Assembly: GCF_014696135.1 (NCBI RefSeq) | Contig: NZ_JACJPP010000018.1 | Coordinates: 244,602 to 308,601, forward strand | Direction of reading: 5' to 3' | Source: Nodosilinea sp. FACHB-141 | GTDB lineage: Bacteria; Cyanobacteriota; Cyanobacteriia; Phormidesmidales; Phormidesmidaceae | Length of the DNA: 64,000 bases | In this document: positions 28,250 through 37,199 of the stretch, piece after piece | How positions within the stretch are numbered: position 1 is the stretch's first letter | How the letters are laid out: the number at the start of each line of letters is the position of its first letter | Notes under the pieces: generated by a model | Told to the model about the DNA's origin: nothing | The model's database searches: none | What the model saw: only the letters and a program-made list of their open reading frames with translations | Position numbers and translations under genes: made by a program

Positions 28250-30205
28250 ATGAGTCAATCCTTAGAGGGGCTGTTTGCCCAAACCCTGGCCCGTCGCAAC
28301 GTCCTCAAGCTGTTTGGCGTTGGGGGGATAGCAGCACTACTGAGCTATTCGCGCCTGAGCAAACCCCAGCCCACGGTGTTTCAGCGCGATCGCCTCGAAC
28401 TGCCCGCCCAGGTCAGCAAGCCTACTACAGCGGTGGTGATTGGCGGTGGCCTAGCAGGGCTGGCGGCCGCCTACGAGCTCAGCCAGCGCGGCGTAGCGGT
28501 GACGCTGCTAGAGCGATCGCCCCAGCTGGGTGGCAAAATCGCCAGCTGGCCGATCCAGGTAGGCGACGACTCCTTCATGATGGAGCACGGCTTCCACGGC
28601 TTTTTCCCGCAGTACTACAACCTGTTTAGCCTGGTTGACGAGCTAAGCATTCAGCAGAATTTCAAGTCCCTCGACTACTATTCATTGGTTTACAAGAACC
28701 ACTACGACCCCGAAGTCTTTCGCCCCAGCAATTCGGCGTTTCCGTGGAATATCGTCGATCTGGCGATCTCCTCCTCCAACCGGCTGGAGTGGGGCATCAA
28801 CCTCACCCACCTCAAGCATCTCCAGGTGTTTCGCGAGATCACCGGCTTCCGTAATCCTCAAACCTACGAGCGCCTCGATCAAATGTCGGTAACCGAGTGG
28901 GTGGGCAACGACTTCCCGCGCGGACTCTACGACCTCTACTTTTTGCCCTTCGCCAAGTCAAGCCTCAACTCTCCCGATGTGTTGAGCGCCGGGGAACTGA
29001 TGCAGTTCTTTCACTTCTACTTCTTTGGCAACCCTGAGGGGCTGGCCTTCAACGGTACCCGTCAAGACATGGGGCGATCGCTGGTCGACCCCATGGTTGA
29101 GGCTATCCAAGCCAACGGCGGCCAGGTGCTGACCGGTGTGACCGTCAGCCAGGTGGGCTGGCAAGAAGGCAAGATATCTGGGGTGACTTATCAAAAAGGC
29201 AGCGTTGCGGTCAATCCGGTGCCCTTCTGGGTCGATCGTAACCCCCTGCTGAGTTCAGACGAAATGGAATATTTTGGCGCGGGCGACAGCGTCTACTCCG
29301 TTGCCCCAGGCGCTAAAACCGCCCTATCGCTGACCTGCACCCACCAGGGCTGTAGCGTACAGCGCCAGGTAACCACATCGGCCGAGGGCTACTTCTGCCC
29401 CTGCCACGGGGCCGCCTACGCCAGCGACGGCGCGGTGCTCGCCGGCCCTGCGCGGGAGAATTTAACAACGTTTAAAGTTTTGCAGCGAGAGGGCGATCGC
29501 ATTCAGCTAATCGCTGCCAACGTCGCTGGCGTGCCCAACGTCGCCCACGACCTCACCGCCGACTACTACGTCATGGCCGCCGACATTCCCGGCATCAAAG
29601 CGCTGTTTTCGCTATCCGACGGCGATGTGGAACCCACCTTGGTCTCCCAGATCGATCAGCTTCAGGTGGCTGACCCCTTTGCCGTGGGCCGCTTCTGGCT
29701 CGATCGCGACTTTGACTGGCAGCACAGCTGGTTTACCTCCCTCTCGGGCTATCGGCTCACCGACAGCATCACCCTCTACCACCGCATTCAAGACGACTAC
29801 ATTGCCTGGGGTGAACGCACTGGGGGCAGCGTCGTCGAGCTTCATGCCTACTGTTATAAGGAGAAAGAATTTCCCACCCAGGCCGATATTCTCGACACCT
29901 TTGAGGCCGAGCTATACGAGATTGTGCCTGAGCTAAAAGGCGCAACCGTGCTGCACCGCCAGCTGGTGAACCAAAAGAATTTTGCCGGTTTCCCTCCCGG
30001 CAGCTTCCCCAACCGCCCCCAAACCGCCACCGCCGTCAATAACCTGCTATTTGCGGGCGACTGGGTGCGCATGCCCTTCCCCTGCGGCCTGATGGAGCGG
30101 GCGGTGAGCAGTGGTTTGCTGGCAGCCAACGCCATTTTGCAGCGTGAAGGGGTGCAACGCCGCCCCATTCTCTCGGTCAACCCCGAAGGAGTGCTGAAGA
30201 TTTAG
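28250..30205 (+). CDS. cruE: CruE-like carotenoid desaturase/methyltransferase with inserted Rieske domain
   Basis: 651 residues. A twin-arginine-like start (LARRNVLKLFGVGG) is followed by the FAD motif VVIGGGLAGLAAAYELSQRG near residue 62. FMMEHGFHGFFPQYY, as in CrtU-type enzymes, comes next. A Rieske domain is inserted: CTHQGC with Cys363 and His365, and CPCHG with Cys383 and His386, a disulfide-containing type as in cytochrome b6f. The C-terminus, LLFAGDWVRMPFPCGLMERA, closes the FAD domain. CrtU/CruE proteins aromatise the beta-ionone ring of beta-carotene with methyl migration. With the CruH-like gene 51 bp downstream it would make synechoxanthin. The assignment rests on motif recognition, not alignment. 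Confidence 0.72.
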   Translation: MSQSLEGLFAQTLARRNVLKLFGVGGIAALLSYSRLSKPQPTVFQRDRLELPAQVSKPTTAVVIGGGLAGLAAAYELSQRGVAVTLLERSPQLGGKIASWPIQVGDDSFMMEHGFHGFFPQYYNLFSLVDELSIQQNFKSLDYYSLVYKNHYDPEVFRPSNSAFPWNIVDLAISSSNRLEWGINLTHLKHLQVFREITGFRNPQTYERLDQMSVTEWVGNDFPRGLYDLYFLPFAKSSLNSPDVLSAGELMQFFHFYFFGNPEGLAFNGTRQDMGRSLVDPMVEAIQANGGQVLTGVTVSQVGWQEGKISGVTYQKGSVAVNPVPFWVDRNPLLSSDEMEYFGAGDSVYSVAPGAKTALSLTCTHQGCSVQRQVTTSAEGYFCPCHGAAYASDGAVLAGPARENLTTFKVLQREGDRIQLIAANVAGVPNVAHDLTADYYVMAADIPGIKALFSLSDGDVEPTLVSQIDQLQVADPFAVGRFWLDRDFDWQHSWFTSLSGYRLTDSITLYHRIQDDYIAWGERTGGSVVELHAYCYKEKEFPTQADILDTFEAELYEIVPELKGATVLHRQLVNQKNFAGFPPGSFPNRPQTATAVNNLLFAGDWVRMPFPCGLMERAVSSGLLAANAILQREGVQRRPILSVNPEGVLKI

Positions 30206-30256
30206 GGGTCATCCTCGGCATAGGCAGATGATTTGCAGCGATAGGGCAGGTGTGAG

Positions 30257-31399
30257 ATGGACGGATTAGAAAGAGAAGCAACGGTCACAACCCTCAAACA
30301 GCCTGAGCTGGGCAGCAGCCAGAATTCCTCAGATTCCGAGGTGACACCGACCCCGAAACGACCCCTGCGCCAGCTGGGAATCAACCTCAACCACTGGTAC
30401 GTGGTGGCCCAGAGCAAAGAACTGGGCACCCAGCCCCTATCGGTGAACCTATGGCACCAGCCGATTGTGCTATATCGCGATCGCACCGGCCGCCCTATCG
30501 CCGTCGAAGATCGCTGCCCCCACCGCCAGGTCAAACTCAGCGAGGGCACGGTTGAGGGTGACAACATTGCTTGCGCCTACCACGGCTGGCAGTTTGCCCC
30601 CGACGGCAGCTGCGCCCACGTGCCCTACCTCGAGCCCCAGCAAAAGCTGCCCACCTGCCAGCTACGGCAGTACCCCGTGCAAGAGCAGGACGGCTTTATT
30701 TGGCTGTTTCCTGGTGAGGCCAAGCTGGCCGAGCAAAAGGCTCCTATGGGCGTGCCCGAGTGGGAGCACCTCAACTTCATTGGCTCGCTGACCACCATCG
30801 ACGTGCAGGCCCACTACTCATTCTTAATTGAGAATTTAATGGACATGTACCACGGTCACCTGCACGGCGGTGCTCAGGTATGGGCCAACCCAGTGCTGGC
30901 CGAGCTAGCAGCTGACGAGACCCACGTCCACGCCCACTACGACGCCGAGAGCTACTACCGCATCGACAAAATCTGGTCGGCCAGCCAGCTCGTCATTCCG
31001 GCCCTGCGTCAGCTGCACCCCGAGCCGCTGGATGTCTATTACTGTTACCCCCACTGGCGATCGACCCTGGGGGATGACTTCGTCATTTATTGCCTGTTTT
31101 GCCCGGTAAGCGAGACCCACACCCGCGCCTACCTGCTGCACTTTACCTCCCTGGAGCGATTTCCGAAGCTGCACAAAACCCCGCTGGCCGTGCGGCGGTT
31201 CGTTAAACGGACCTTTACCAACTCGGCTAGCTTTGTGCTGCGACGGCTGGTGCGCGAAGACGTGCTGATGCTGGAGCAAGAGCAGCAGGCCTTTGAGCAG
31301 CACCCTACCTATCGTGGCCCAGAGCTGAACCGGGCTCTGACGGCGGTGCAGCAGTTGATTCGGCAGCAGGCGGAGGGGAGTGGGGGAGTAGGGGAGTAG
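30257..31399 (+). CDS. cruH: CruH-like Rieske non-heme iron oxygenase
   Basis: 380 residues. The Rieske centre has CPH (Cys87, His89) and CAYHGW (Cys106, His109). The mononuclear iron site follows as ENLMDMYHGHLHGG (Asp196, His199, His203). This is the layout of Pao/VanA-type oxygenases. In Synechococcus sp. PCC 7002, CruH is the Rieske enzyme that completes synechoxanthin from the CruE product. Direct adjacency to a CruE-like gene supports that role here; a chlorophyll-related oxygenase is the alternative. The last residues (EGSGGVGE) and the stop are encoded by G-rich repeat DNA. Confidence 0.65.
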   Translation: MDGLEREATVTTLKQPELGSSQNSSDSEVTPTPKRPLRQLGINLNHWYVVAQSKELGTQPLSVNLWHQPIVLYRDRTGRPIAVEDRCPHRQVKLSEGTVEGDNIACAYHGWQFAPDGSCAHVPYLEPQQKLPTCQLRQYPVQEQDGFIWLFPGEAKLAEQKAPMGVPEWEHLNFIGSLTTIDVQAHYSFLIENLMDMYHGHLHGGAQVWANPVLAELAADETHVHAHYDAESYYRIDKIWSASQLVIPALRQLHPEPLDVYYCYPHWRSTLGDDFVIYCLFCPVSETHTRAYLLHFTSLERFPKLHKTPLAVRRFVKRTFTNSASFVLRRLVREDVLMLEQEQQAFEQHPTYRGPELNRALTAVQQLIRQQAEGSGGVGE

Positions 31400-31425
31400 G
31401 GGGTGAATGGGTGGATGGTGATGGG
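31372..31425. repeat. G-rich degenerate short repeat at the end of the cruH-like gene
   Basis: GGAGGGGAGTGGGGGAGTAG and following copies span the 3' end of the gene and continue about 25 bases past its stop. The TAG stop is part of a GGGGAGTAG unit. It is the same repeat type as at 15703 and 52958. Confidence 0.6.
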
Positions 31426-31501
31426 TTTAAGGATTGGGGTTTAGGATGTGGCCCTGTAACCTGTACCTTGTACCGTAAATCCCTACAAATCCCTTACCCC
31501 T

Positions 31502-32350
31502 ATGGCTGGCCCCGATATTCTGGCGCTCGATTTTGATGGCGTGGTCTGCGACGGGCTGCGGGAGTATTTTCAAACGGCCTGGCGGGCCTACAGCGAGGTG
31601 TTTGAACCGGGCGCGGGGGTACCGCCGGAGGGGCTGGCGGAGCGCTTTTATCCGCTGCGGCCCGTGGTCGAAACGGGGTGGGAAATGCCGCTGGTACTCT
31701 ACGGACTGATGTCGGGGGTGCCTGAGGGCGATATTCTCGCTCGCTGGCCTGAACTCGTGCCGCAACTGCTGGCCCAGGCGGGGGTGACATCTGCCACCAT
31801 CGGCAAAGCGGTGGATGGGGTGCGCGATCGCTGGATTCAAGCCGACGTTGACGACTGGCTGAGCTACCAGCGCTTCTACCCCGGCGTGATCGATCGCCTC
31901 CAGCAAGCGATAGCAGCAGGGGTAGAGTTAGTAATTGTTTCAACTAAAGAAGGCCGGTTTATTCAGCAGCTGCTGGCCAAGAGCGGCGTTGTGCTGCCCG
32001 GCAATGGTCCCCTAGGTCCCGAGCCAATCCATCGGATTTTTGGGAAAGAAGTCAAACGGCCCAAGTACGAGACGCTGCGGCAGATTAAAGCCGTTCAACC
32101 GGAGGCTAACCTCTGGTTTGTGGAAGACCGAGTAAACGCCCTGCAGGCGGTGCAGGCCCAGCCCGATCTAGGCGATGTGGGGCTGTTTTTGGCCGACTGG
32201 GGCTACAACACAGCGGCGGATCGCGCGATTCCCCTTCGTGGACACTCTATGAACGCCACACCGGCAAGTAAGATTCACCTGATTACTCTGGCTCAGTTTT
32301 GCGGCCCATTTGAGAAGTGGGTATCAGTAGGCCCCAGCAATGTAGCTTAG
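31502..32350 (+). CDS. HAD family hydrolase
   Basis: 282 residues. HAD motif I is LALDFDGVVCDG (Asp9 and Asp11), motif II VIVSTKEG, and motif IV WFVEDRVNAL. A helical cap lies between residues 20 and 120. No membrane segment is present. HAD proteins are mostly phosphatases; the substrate here is unknown. It is followed by a hairpin directly after the stop. It stands about 100 bp after the cruH-like gene, but the gap contains repeat DNA, so co-transcription is uncertain. Confidence 0.85.
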   Translation: MAGPDILALDFDGVVCDGLREYFQTAWRAYSEVFEPGAGVPPEGLAERFYPLRPVVETGWEMPLVLYGLMSGVPEGDILARWPELVPQLLAQAGVTSATIGKAVDGVRDRWIQADVDDWLSYQRFYPGVIDRLQQAIAAGVELVIVSTKEGRFIQQLLAKSGVVLPGNGPLGPEPIHRIFGKEVKRPKYETLRQIKAVQPEANLWFVEDRVNALQAVQAQPDLGDVGLFLADWGYNTAADRAIPLRGHSMNATPASKIHLITLAQFCGPFEKWVSVGPSNVA

Positions 32351-32374
32351 GATTCACCGTAATTTTACGGAATC
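32351..32374 (+). terminator. Hairpin directly after the HAD hydrolase gene
   Basis: CCGTAA and TTACGG flank a two-base loop, and GATT/AATC extends the stem past a two-base bulge. It begins at the base after the stop codon. The T-run is weak, so its strength as a terminator is uncertain. Confidence 0.4.
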
Positions 32375-32544
32375 TTGACCGCTAGGGCGATCGCTTGAAT
32401 TGTTCGTATCGATACCAAGCCATTTTTTCCGGATTTTAGTCCCCACGCCAGAATGTGGAATAGAACCCAGCGCCCAGCGATCGCGCTTCGCTTGAATTTA
32501 CAGCCCTAGCTTCACCCTCTGCTGTTGTTTTTGCCCGTGCTCCT

Positions 32545-33597
32545 ATGTCTGACTTCTTTGTCCCCCCGCCTAAAACCGTTCCTGCAATAGAGCCCGTCAT
32601 TCTAGAGGAGCCAGCTGCCCCCAACGAGGTGCCCAGCGAGACGGCGGTTCCCACCGAAGAGGTCGTGACCATACCTGCAGAGCCTTCTCCGGTAGCAGGT
32701 CTAGACGGAGCGATCGCTGGAGCGGCCCTGGCAACCGACGCAGTGCCTCAGGCGCAGGTTTCTGCCGACACGACCTTGGCAACGGTAGACAGTTTCTTTT
32801 TCTATGGTCAAACCGGCAACGGCACCCCTGCCCTCTACGAAGTTGGCCTATCCAATGGCACCTGGTCTCCAGTTACTGCCTCACCAGACCTTTTCCCCAC
32901 CACCTTAAATGGACTCTTTACCGCCGAGCCCCTAGCTCCCCCAGTTGGAACTGAGCAACCCGCCACCAACCAAGTCTTCACCCTAGTGCAGGGCAGCAAC
33001 GGCAAAAACTTTCTCATTGGCACCACTGCCGATGACGCCGTCTTTGGCCTGAACGGCGACGACCTGGTTTTGACAGGGGCAGGCCAAAACCTGGCCTTTG
33101 GCGGTCTTGGCAACGATACGTTGGTGAGTGGGGCCGGTGACGATGGCCTGTTTGGTGGGGCGGGCAATGACACAATGGAGGGCAGTGAGGGGGATGACCT
33201 GCTGATGGGCGGCCCCGGCAACGATGTGCTAGATGGCGGGGGCGGCATCAACGTTCTGGTAGGCGGGAGCGGTGCCGATACCTTTCGGCTCAACACGCCA
33301 GGGGCCTACAATACCGATACCAGTGCTACGACCCAACCAGACACCTTGGTCGACTTTAACGCTGCCCAGGGAGACCTGCTCGACTTTAGCCTGATTGCGG
33401 CTCAGCCTCTATTTGCCGGAGGGGATCTGATGTCCTCTTTGAGATTTGTGCAGGTGGGTTCTGATACCCACGTGCAGGTGAGCCTGTCCATGGGTCAGGC
33501 TACCACCGAGGCTATTTTGTTGGGGGTCGAGGCCGACACTATTACCCCGGCAAACCTCACCTTTACCCCGCCTATCGGGTTGCCCATACTCAAATAG
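32545..33597 (+). CDS. RTX-type calcium-binding repeat protein
   Basis: 350 residues. The first 150 residues are acidic and Pro/Ala-rich, without a signal peptide. Residues about 155-260 carry hemolysin-type nonapeptide repeats such as GGLGNDTLV, GGAGNDTME and GGPGNDVLD, which bind calcium as a beta-roll. The C-terminal domain (ADTFRLNT, then DTLVDFN and GDLLDFS) is the usual C-terminal module of type I secreted proteins. It is probably exported by a TolC-dependent type I system; no such genes are nearby. The function beyond Ca binding is unknown. Confidence 0.85.
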   Translation: MSDFFVPPPKTVPAIEPVILEEPAAPNEVPSETAVPTEEVVTIPAEPSPVAGLDGAIAGAALATDAVPQAQVSADTTLATVDSFFFYGQTGNGTPALYEVGLSNGTWSPVTASPDLFPTTLNGLFTAEPLAPPVGTEQPATNQVFTLVQGSNGKNFLIGTTADDAVFGLNGDDLVLTGAGQNLAFGGLGNDTLVSGAGDDGLFGGAGNDTMEGSEGDDLLMGGPGNDVLDGGGGINVLVGGSGADTFRLNTPGAYNTDTSATTQPDTLVDFNAAQGDLLDFSLIAAQPLFAGGDLMSSLRFVQVGSDTHVQVSLSMGQATTEAILLGVEADTITPANLTFTPPIGLPILK

Positions 33598-33661
33598 GTC
33601 TAGCCGCGCCAGTTGCCCCACTTTCCGGTAGCATCGGGGCTAGAGAGATCGCGGTAATGTT

Positions 33662-34276
33662 ATGAGCGAGGCCCTGCTGCATCAGCTGGCCACCCACATG
33701 GCTGGAGAGTTTGACAATCGTCAGCAATCTCTGGCAGACCCAACCTGGTTTTTGCATCTGCGGCTGTGGCAACGGCCGTTGCTCAAGGCCCTGTTCTGTG
33801 AAGGGTACAGCTTTTTTATTGAGCAAATCAGTGTGGCCTCAGGCAAACCGCCCTATCGCCAGCGCATTTTGCACCTTACCACCCGCGACGGTCAGCTCTG
33901 GGGCCAATATTATGCGTTGCCCGACCCAATCGCCTACAGTGGTGCGGCCACCCAGCCCGATCGCCTCACCTCCCTCACCCGCGAAGACCTAATTGCTCTG
34001 CCCACCTGCGGGGTGGCCATTGAGTATCAGCCGGCCAGCCAAATTTTTAGTGCTCGCCTGCCGGGGAACAGTCTGTGCAGCTTTACCGCCAACGGCATCA
34101 CCACCTACGTGCGGCTCAAGTTTGACCTGGGCCCCGAGTCGCCCGCAGCCAACAGCCCCATGGTGCTGTACCTGGAGGATCGAGGCGTTGACCCCGATAC
34201 CGACAAACCCACTTGGGGACCTCTGATGGGGCCGTTTCAGCTAGTGAAGCAAAGCGCCTTTGCGCTACTGGGGTAA
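33662..34276 (+). CDS. CpcT/CpeT family phycobiliprotein chromophore lyase
   Basis: 204 residues. The family blocks are visible: LATHMAGEFDNRQQSLADP at the N-terminus, RQRILHLTTRDGQLWGQYYA, LPTCGVAIEYQ, and WGPLMGPFQLVKQ at the end. The fold is a calycin-like barrel. CpcT attaches phycocyanobilin to Cys153 (Cys155) of beta-phycocyanin; CpeT-type paralogues act on phycoerythrin or have other roles. Without phycobilisome genes nearby the exact target cannot be stated. Confidence 0.85.
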   Translation: MSEALLHQLATHMAGEFDNRQQSLADPTWFLHLRLWQRPLLKALFCEGYSFFIEQISVASGKPPYRQRILHLTTRDGQLWGQYYALPDPIAYSGAATQPDRLTSLTREDLIALPTCGVAIEYQPASQIFSARLPGNSLCSFTANGITTYVRLKFDLGPESPAANSPMVLYLEDRGVDPDTDKPTWGPLMGPFQLVKQSAFALLG

Positions 34277-34446
34277 GGCGCTAGTAAACCAAGGCGTTCT
34301 CGCTGCTTGCAAGGCAGCTATCGATGCTACCCTTGAGCGATGTTTGAAGCCGTTAAGGCTTTAACTGGGGACGCTTTGCGATCGCCTCCAGTGAAAAATC
34401 GTCCCTATTCCTTTACCATCCAACGTTTCCCTTCTTACCGGCCCCC

Positions 34447-35247
34447 ATGGAGATCGACATCCTGATTCTGACGGTGTACTTCATCTGCATGGGCTATGTG
34501 GTCTATAAGATGGCACTGTCGATTGAGGAAGAACTCGAAGACCAGGTAGTGCTGGTGCCCGATGTCGTTAGTTTAGAGAGCAGCGTGCGATCGCAACTGG
34601 TGCGTCAGGGCTTTGCCGAAACCGCTGCCACCGTGCTTCAGCCCGGAGAAGGAGCCTTGGGCAAGGCCGTCGCCCTCAGCCTAGTGGTGCCCGAACCCAG
34701 AAGCCTCGCCTCCACGGAAGACCAGCCAGACGAACCTGACGAAGGTCAAATTACGGTGCAGGTGCTGCCCCAGGGGCCTCACCCGCTCCAGCCCGTAAAA
34801 GGGCTCACGGTGCAGGTGGTCAATCAAAGCCGGGCCGTTCAGGTGACTATTGATTGGGACCGCAGCTCCATCAGCCGTATGACCAATGAAATTCGTCGGG
34901 TGATTCGCCACACCCCCGGCATGCGCCTCGACCTAGCCGCGCCCCAGGTAGCCAGCGTAGTCAACCCCAACCAATACCTCAGCACCGTCGTGGTCAGCGA
35001 AGACTGCTTCGATCGCAGCCCCGATAACCAGGTGCTTCAGCAAGCTGCACCAGTGGTCGACATCCCCAAAATGGTCAACCTCAAAGAACCCCTCCGCAAC
35101 TACTCCCTCGACCTGGTGGTGCAGCTCACCCCTTTTAGCGGCCGCGGGGGCCGACCGATCATGCTGCTGTTACCCTTCCGGTTTGCCATTCAGCCCCTCC
35201 CGGCCAAAGCCGCTATTCCCTTGGTGAACTGGATTTTGAAGCGCTAG
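34447..35247 (+). CDS. Conserved protein of unknown function with an N-terminal membrane anchor
   Basis: 266 residues. Residues 4-23 form one hydrophobic segment (ILILTVYFICMGYVVYKMAL), so the rest is probably exposed on one side of a membrane. The body has alternating hydrophobic strands (LTVQVVNQSRAVQVTIDWDR, SLDLVVQLTPFSG, ILLPFRF type sequence) suggesting a beta-rich domain. I do not recognise the family. It lies alone between the CpcT-like and glutathione transferase genes. Confidence 0.7.
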   Translation: MEIDILILTVYFICMGYVVYKMALSIEEELEDQVVLVPDVVSLESSVRSQLVRQGFAETAATVLQPGEGALGKAVALSLVVPEPRSLASTEDQPDEPDEGQITVQVLPQGPHPLQPVKGLTVQVVNQSRAVQVTIDWDRSSISRMTNEIRRVIRHTPGMRLDLAAPQVASVVNPNQYLSTVVVSEDCFDRSPDNQVLQQAAPVVDIPKMVNLKEPLRNYSLDLVVQLTPFSGRGGRPIMLLLPFRFAIQPLPAKAAIPLVNWILKR

Positions 35248-35316
35248 ATTACCCTTGAACAAACTGGTTAGTACCGTACAGTTTTAGCAACACCCTCAAC
35301 TCTCCCGGAGGAAAGC

Positions 35317-35955
35317 ATGGGCAATTCTGACCTCAAGCTATTTGTCGATGCTCAGTTCACCAGTCCCTACGCGCTATCTGCATTCGTGGCCCTACAAGAG
35401 AAGGAGCTCCCCCACGACCTGGTTTGTATCGACCTGGCAACCCAGGAAAATCGACAAGTCAGTTACCTGCAGCGCTCCCTCACGGGTCGAGTGCCAACCC
35501 TTGAGCATGGCGAGTTTGCCCTGTCAGAGTCGTCCGCCATCACAGAATATTTAGAAGAGATTTTCCCGCCGCCTACTTACACAGCTATCTATCCGCAAAA
35601 TCCTAGGGCTAGGGCTAGAGCGCGACAGGTGCAGGCCTGGTTGCGCAGCGATCTGCTATCCATTCGCGACGAGCGACCGACCACGGTTATCTTCCACCAG
35701 CCCTGCGACCTGCCCCTGTCAGACGGAGCGCGGGTCGCGGTTGAGACCTTGTTTCAAGCGGCAGAAGCTTTACTTAAAGACCATCGCCTTTCGCTCTTTG
35801 GTCAGTGGTGCATTGCCGACACCGATTTGGCGCTCATGCTCAATCGGCTAGTTGCTAATGGCGATCGCGTGCCCGCACCGCTGGTAGAGTACGTGGAGCA
35901 CCAGTGGCAACGACCCTCGGTACAAGCCTGGCTAGCGCAATCTAAAACAGTCTGA
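35317..35955 (+). CDS. Glutathione S-transferase family protein (YfcF-like)
   Basis: 212 residues. The N-terminal thioredoxin-like domain reads LKLFVDAQFTSPYALSAFVA, TGRVPTLEHGEFALSESSAI, and EYLEEIFPPP. The C-terminal all-helical domain contains DTDLALMLNRLVANGD. The first strand and SPYALSA pattern resemble the YfcF group, which acts in peroxide defence in E. coli. A GGAGGAAA site precedes the ATG by about 5 bases. It is a stand-alone gene; a second GST is at 38472. Confidence 0.85.
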   Translation: MGNSDLKLFVDAQFTSPYALSAFVALQEKELPHDLVCIDLATQENRQVSYLQRSLTGRVPTLEHGEFALSESSAITEYLEEIFPPPTYTAIYPQNPRARARARQVQAWLRSDLLSIRDERPTTVIFHQPCDLPLSDGARVAVETLFQAAEALLKDHRLSLFGQWCIADTDLALMLNRLVANGDRVPAPLVEYVEHQWQRPSVQAWLAQSKTV

Positions 35956-36028
35956 CCCATTGTGCAGGTTGCTATGGCACGCTAGATTCTCTCCCTAAAC
36001 TGCCGTTTCGAGACTGATTCCATAACCC

Positions 36029-36703
36029 ATGAAACTCAGTGAGATTGTTCCCTGGGGCAGAACGCTAGACGAATATAAGGCAATGTTTAGTCTGTCAGAG
36101 ACAGATTTAACCCTGAAAATTCTCGGCTGTGGCGATGGGCCAGCCAGTTTTAATGCTGAGATGACGGAACTCAAACAATCCGTTATATCTATCGACCCGG
36201 TGTATCAGTTTTCGGCTGAGCAAATTGAGCAGCGGGTGCGAGCTACCTACGAATCAATCATTTCTCAAGTCAAGCAAAATGCCGATCGCTACATCTGGAA
36301 GAATTTTCGCGATGCTGACGAGCTAGGCAAGGCTCGTCTCAACGCCATGGAGAAATTCTTATCAGATTATGAATCAGGAAAAGCTGAGGGCCGGTATTTG
36401 CACCAGGCTTTGCCAAGCTTAGATTTTGACGACGATCGGTTTGATCTATGCCTATGCTCTCATTTATTGTTTTTGTATGCAGAGCACCTGACACTTGACT
36501 TCCATATCGCATCAATTCATGAGCTGCTGCGGGTTGCGTCCGAAGTGCGGATTTTTCCTTTGATTCAACTCAACTGTGAACCCTGTCCATATTTAGATGT
36601 TGCCTTAAAAGAATTCTCCAGCAAAGGTTACAGCGTCCAGATAGAGGCTGTTGCCTACGAGTTTCAGAAAGGCGGCGATAAAATGCTAAGAATTGCGCGA
36701 TAA
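36029..36703 (+). CDS. Putative SAM-dependent methyltransferase-like protein
   Basis: 224 residues. LKILGCGDGPASFNAEMTEL at about 29-48 looks like the SAM-binding motif I, followed by VISIDPVYQFS and DDDRFDLCLCSHLLFLY at the position of motifs II to IV. The C-terminal RVASEVRIFPLIQL replaces the usual strand pattern. A nearly identical architecture is found in small cyanobacterial proteins of unknown substrate. The gene is slightly richer in A and T than its neighbours. Confidence 0.65.
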   Translation: MKLSEIVPWGRTLDEYKAMFSLSETDLTLKILGCGDGPASFNAEMTELKQSVISIDPVYQFSAEQIEQRVRATYESIISQVKQNADRYIWKNFRDADELGKARLNAMEKFLSDYESGKAEGRYLHQALPSLDFDDDRFDLCLCSHLLFLYAEHLTLDFHIASIHELLRVASEVRIFPLIQLNCEPCPYLDVALKEFSSKGYSVQIEAVAYEFQKGGDKMLRIAR

Positions 36704-36752
36704 GGCATTCTACGAACAACTTAGATGGGTGAAGCCTCTACCCACGGCAAAA

Positions 36753-37151
36753 CTACTGACCGAGCTGAAACACGACGCCCAAATACTCTCGGTAAGCGCA
36801 AATTTTATTGTCCCTAATATCAAAGGCGATCGCAGCCTGATTTTCGTAGGGATGCTCTGCCATCAAACCTGATGAACGGACCTCAAAGATAACCGTTGTC
36901 GAATTAGAGACTACTTGAATAACGTTCAGGGTGAGACCTTCCGGAAACAGGCTAGACACCCGTTCAAAGAATGCTTTCGCCTTTTCTTTTCCGTGGTTTA
37001 AGCCTTTAAAGGAACCCGCTGGAAACCAAAAGGTAAAATCATCGCTGAGCTGGTCTAAGAATGGTGACCATTCGCCACTGGCTAGCCCTTGGGCAAAGGC
37101 CTGAAATGCAACCTCAGCAACGCGCAATGTCTGAACGCTGGCTTCCGGCAT
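36753..37151 (-). CDS. SnoaL/NTF2-like domain protein
   Basis: 132 residues from the ATG at 37151 (a TTG 15 bases upstream is possible). The fold is inferred from FQAFAQGLASGEWSPFLDQL, FTFWFPAGSFKGLNHGKEKA and IAFDIRDNKICAYREYLG, typical of the SnoaL-like NTF2 superfamily. Such proteins are small-molecule isomerases, hydrolases or binding proteins; the ligand here is unknown. It lies 48 bp before the GlcE gene on the same strand, in the direction of transcription after it. Confidence 0.75.
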   Translation of the reverse strand: MPEASVQTLRVAEVAFQAFAQGLASGEWSPFLDQLSDDFTFWFPAGSFKGLNHGKEKAKAFFERVSSLFPEGLTLNVIQVVSNSTTVIFEVRSSGLMAEHPYENQAAIAFDIRDNKICAYREYLGVVFQLGQ

Positions 37152-37199
37152 GGAGAGAGCAAGCAATAGTCTTTAGATTATAGAGGCAGCCAGCTTGCT

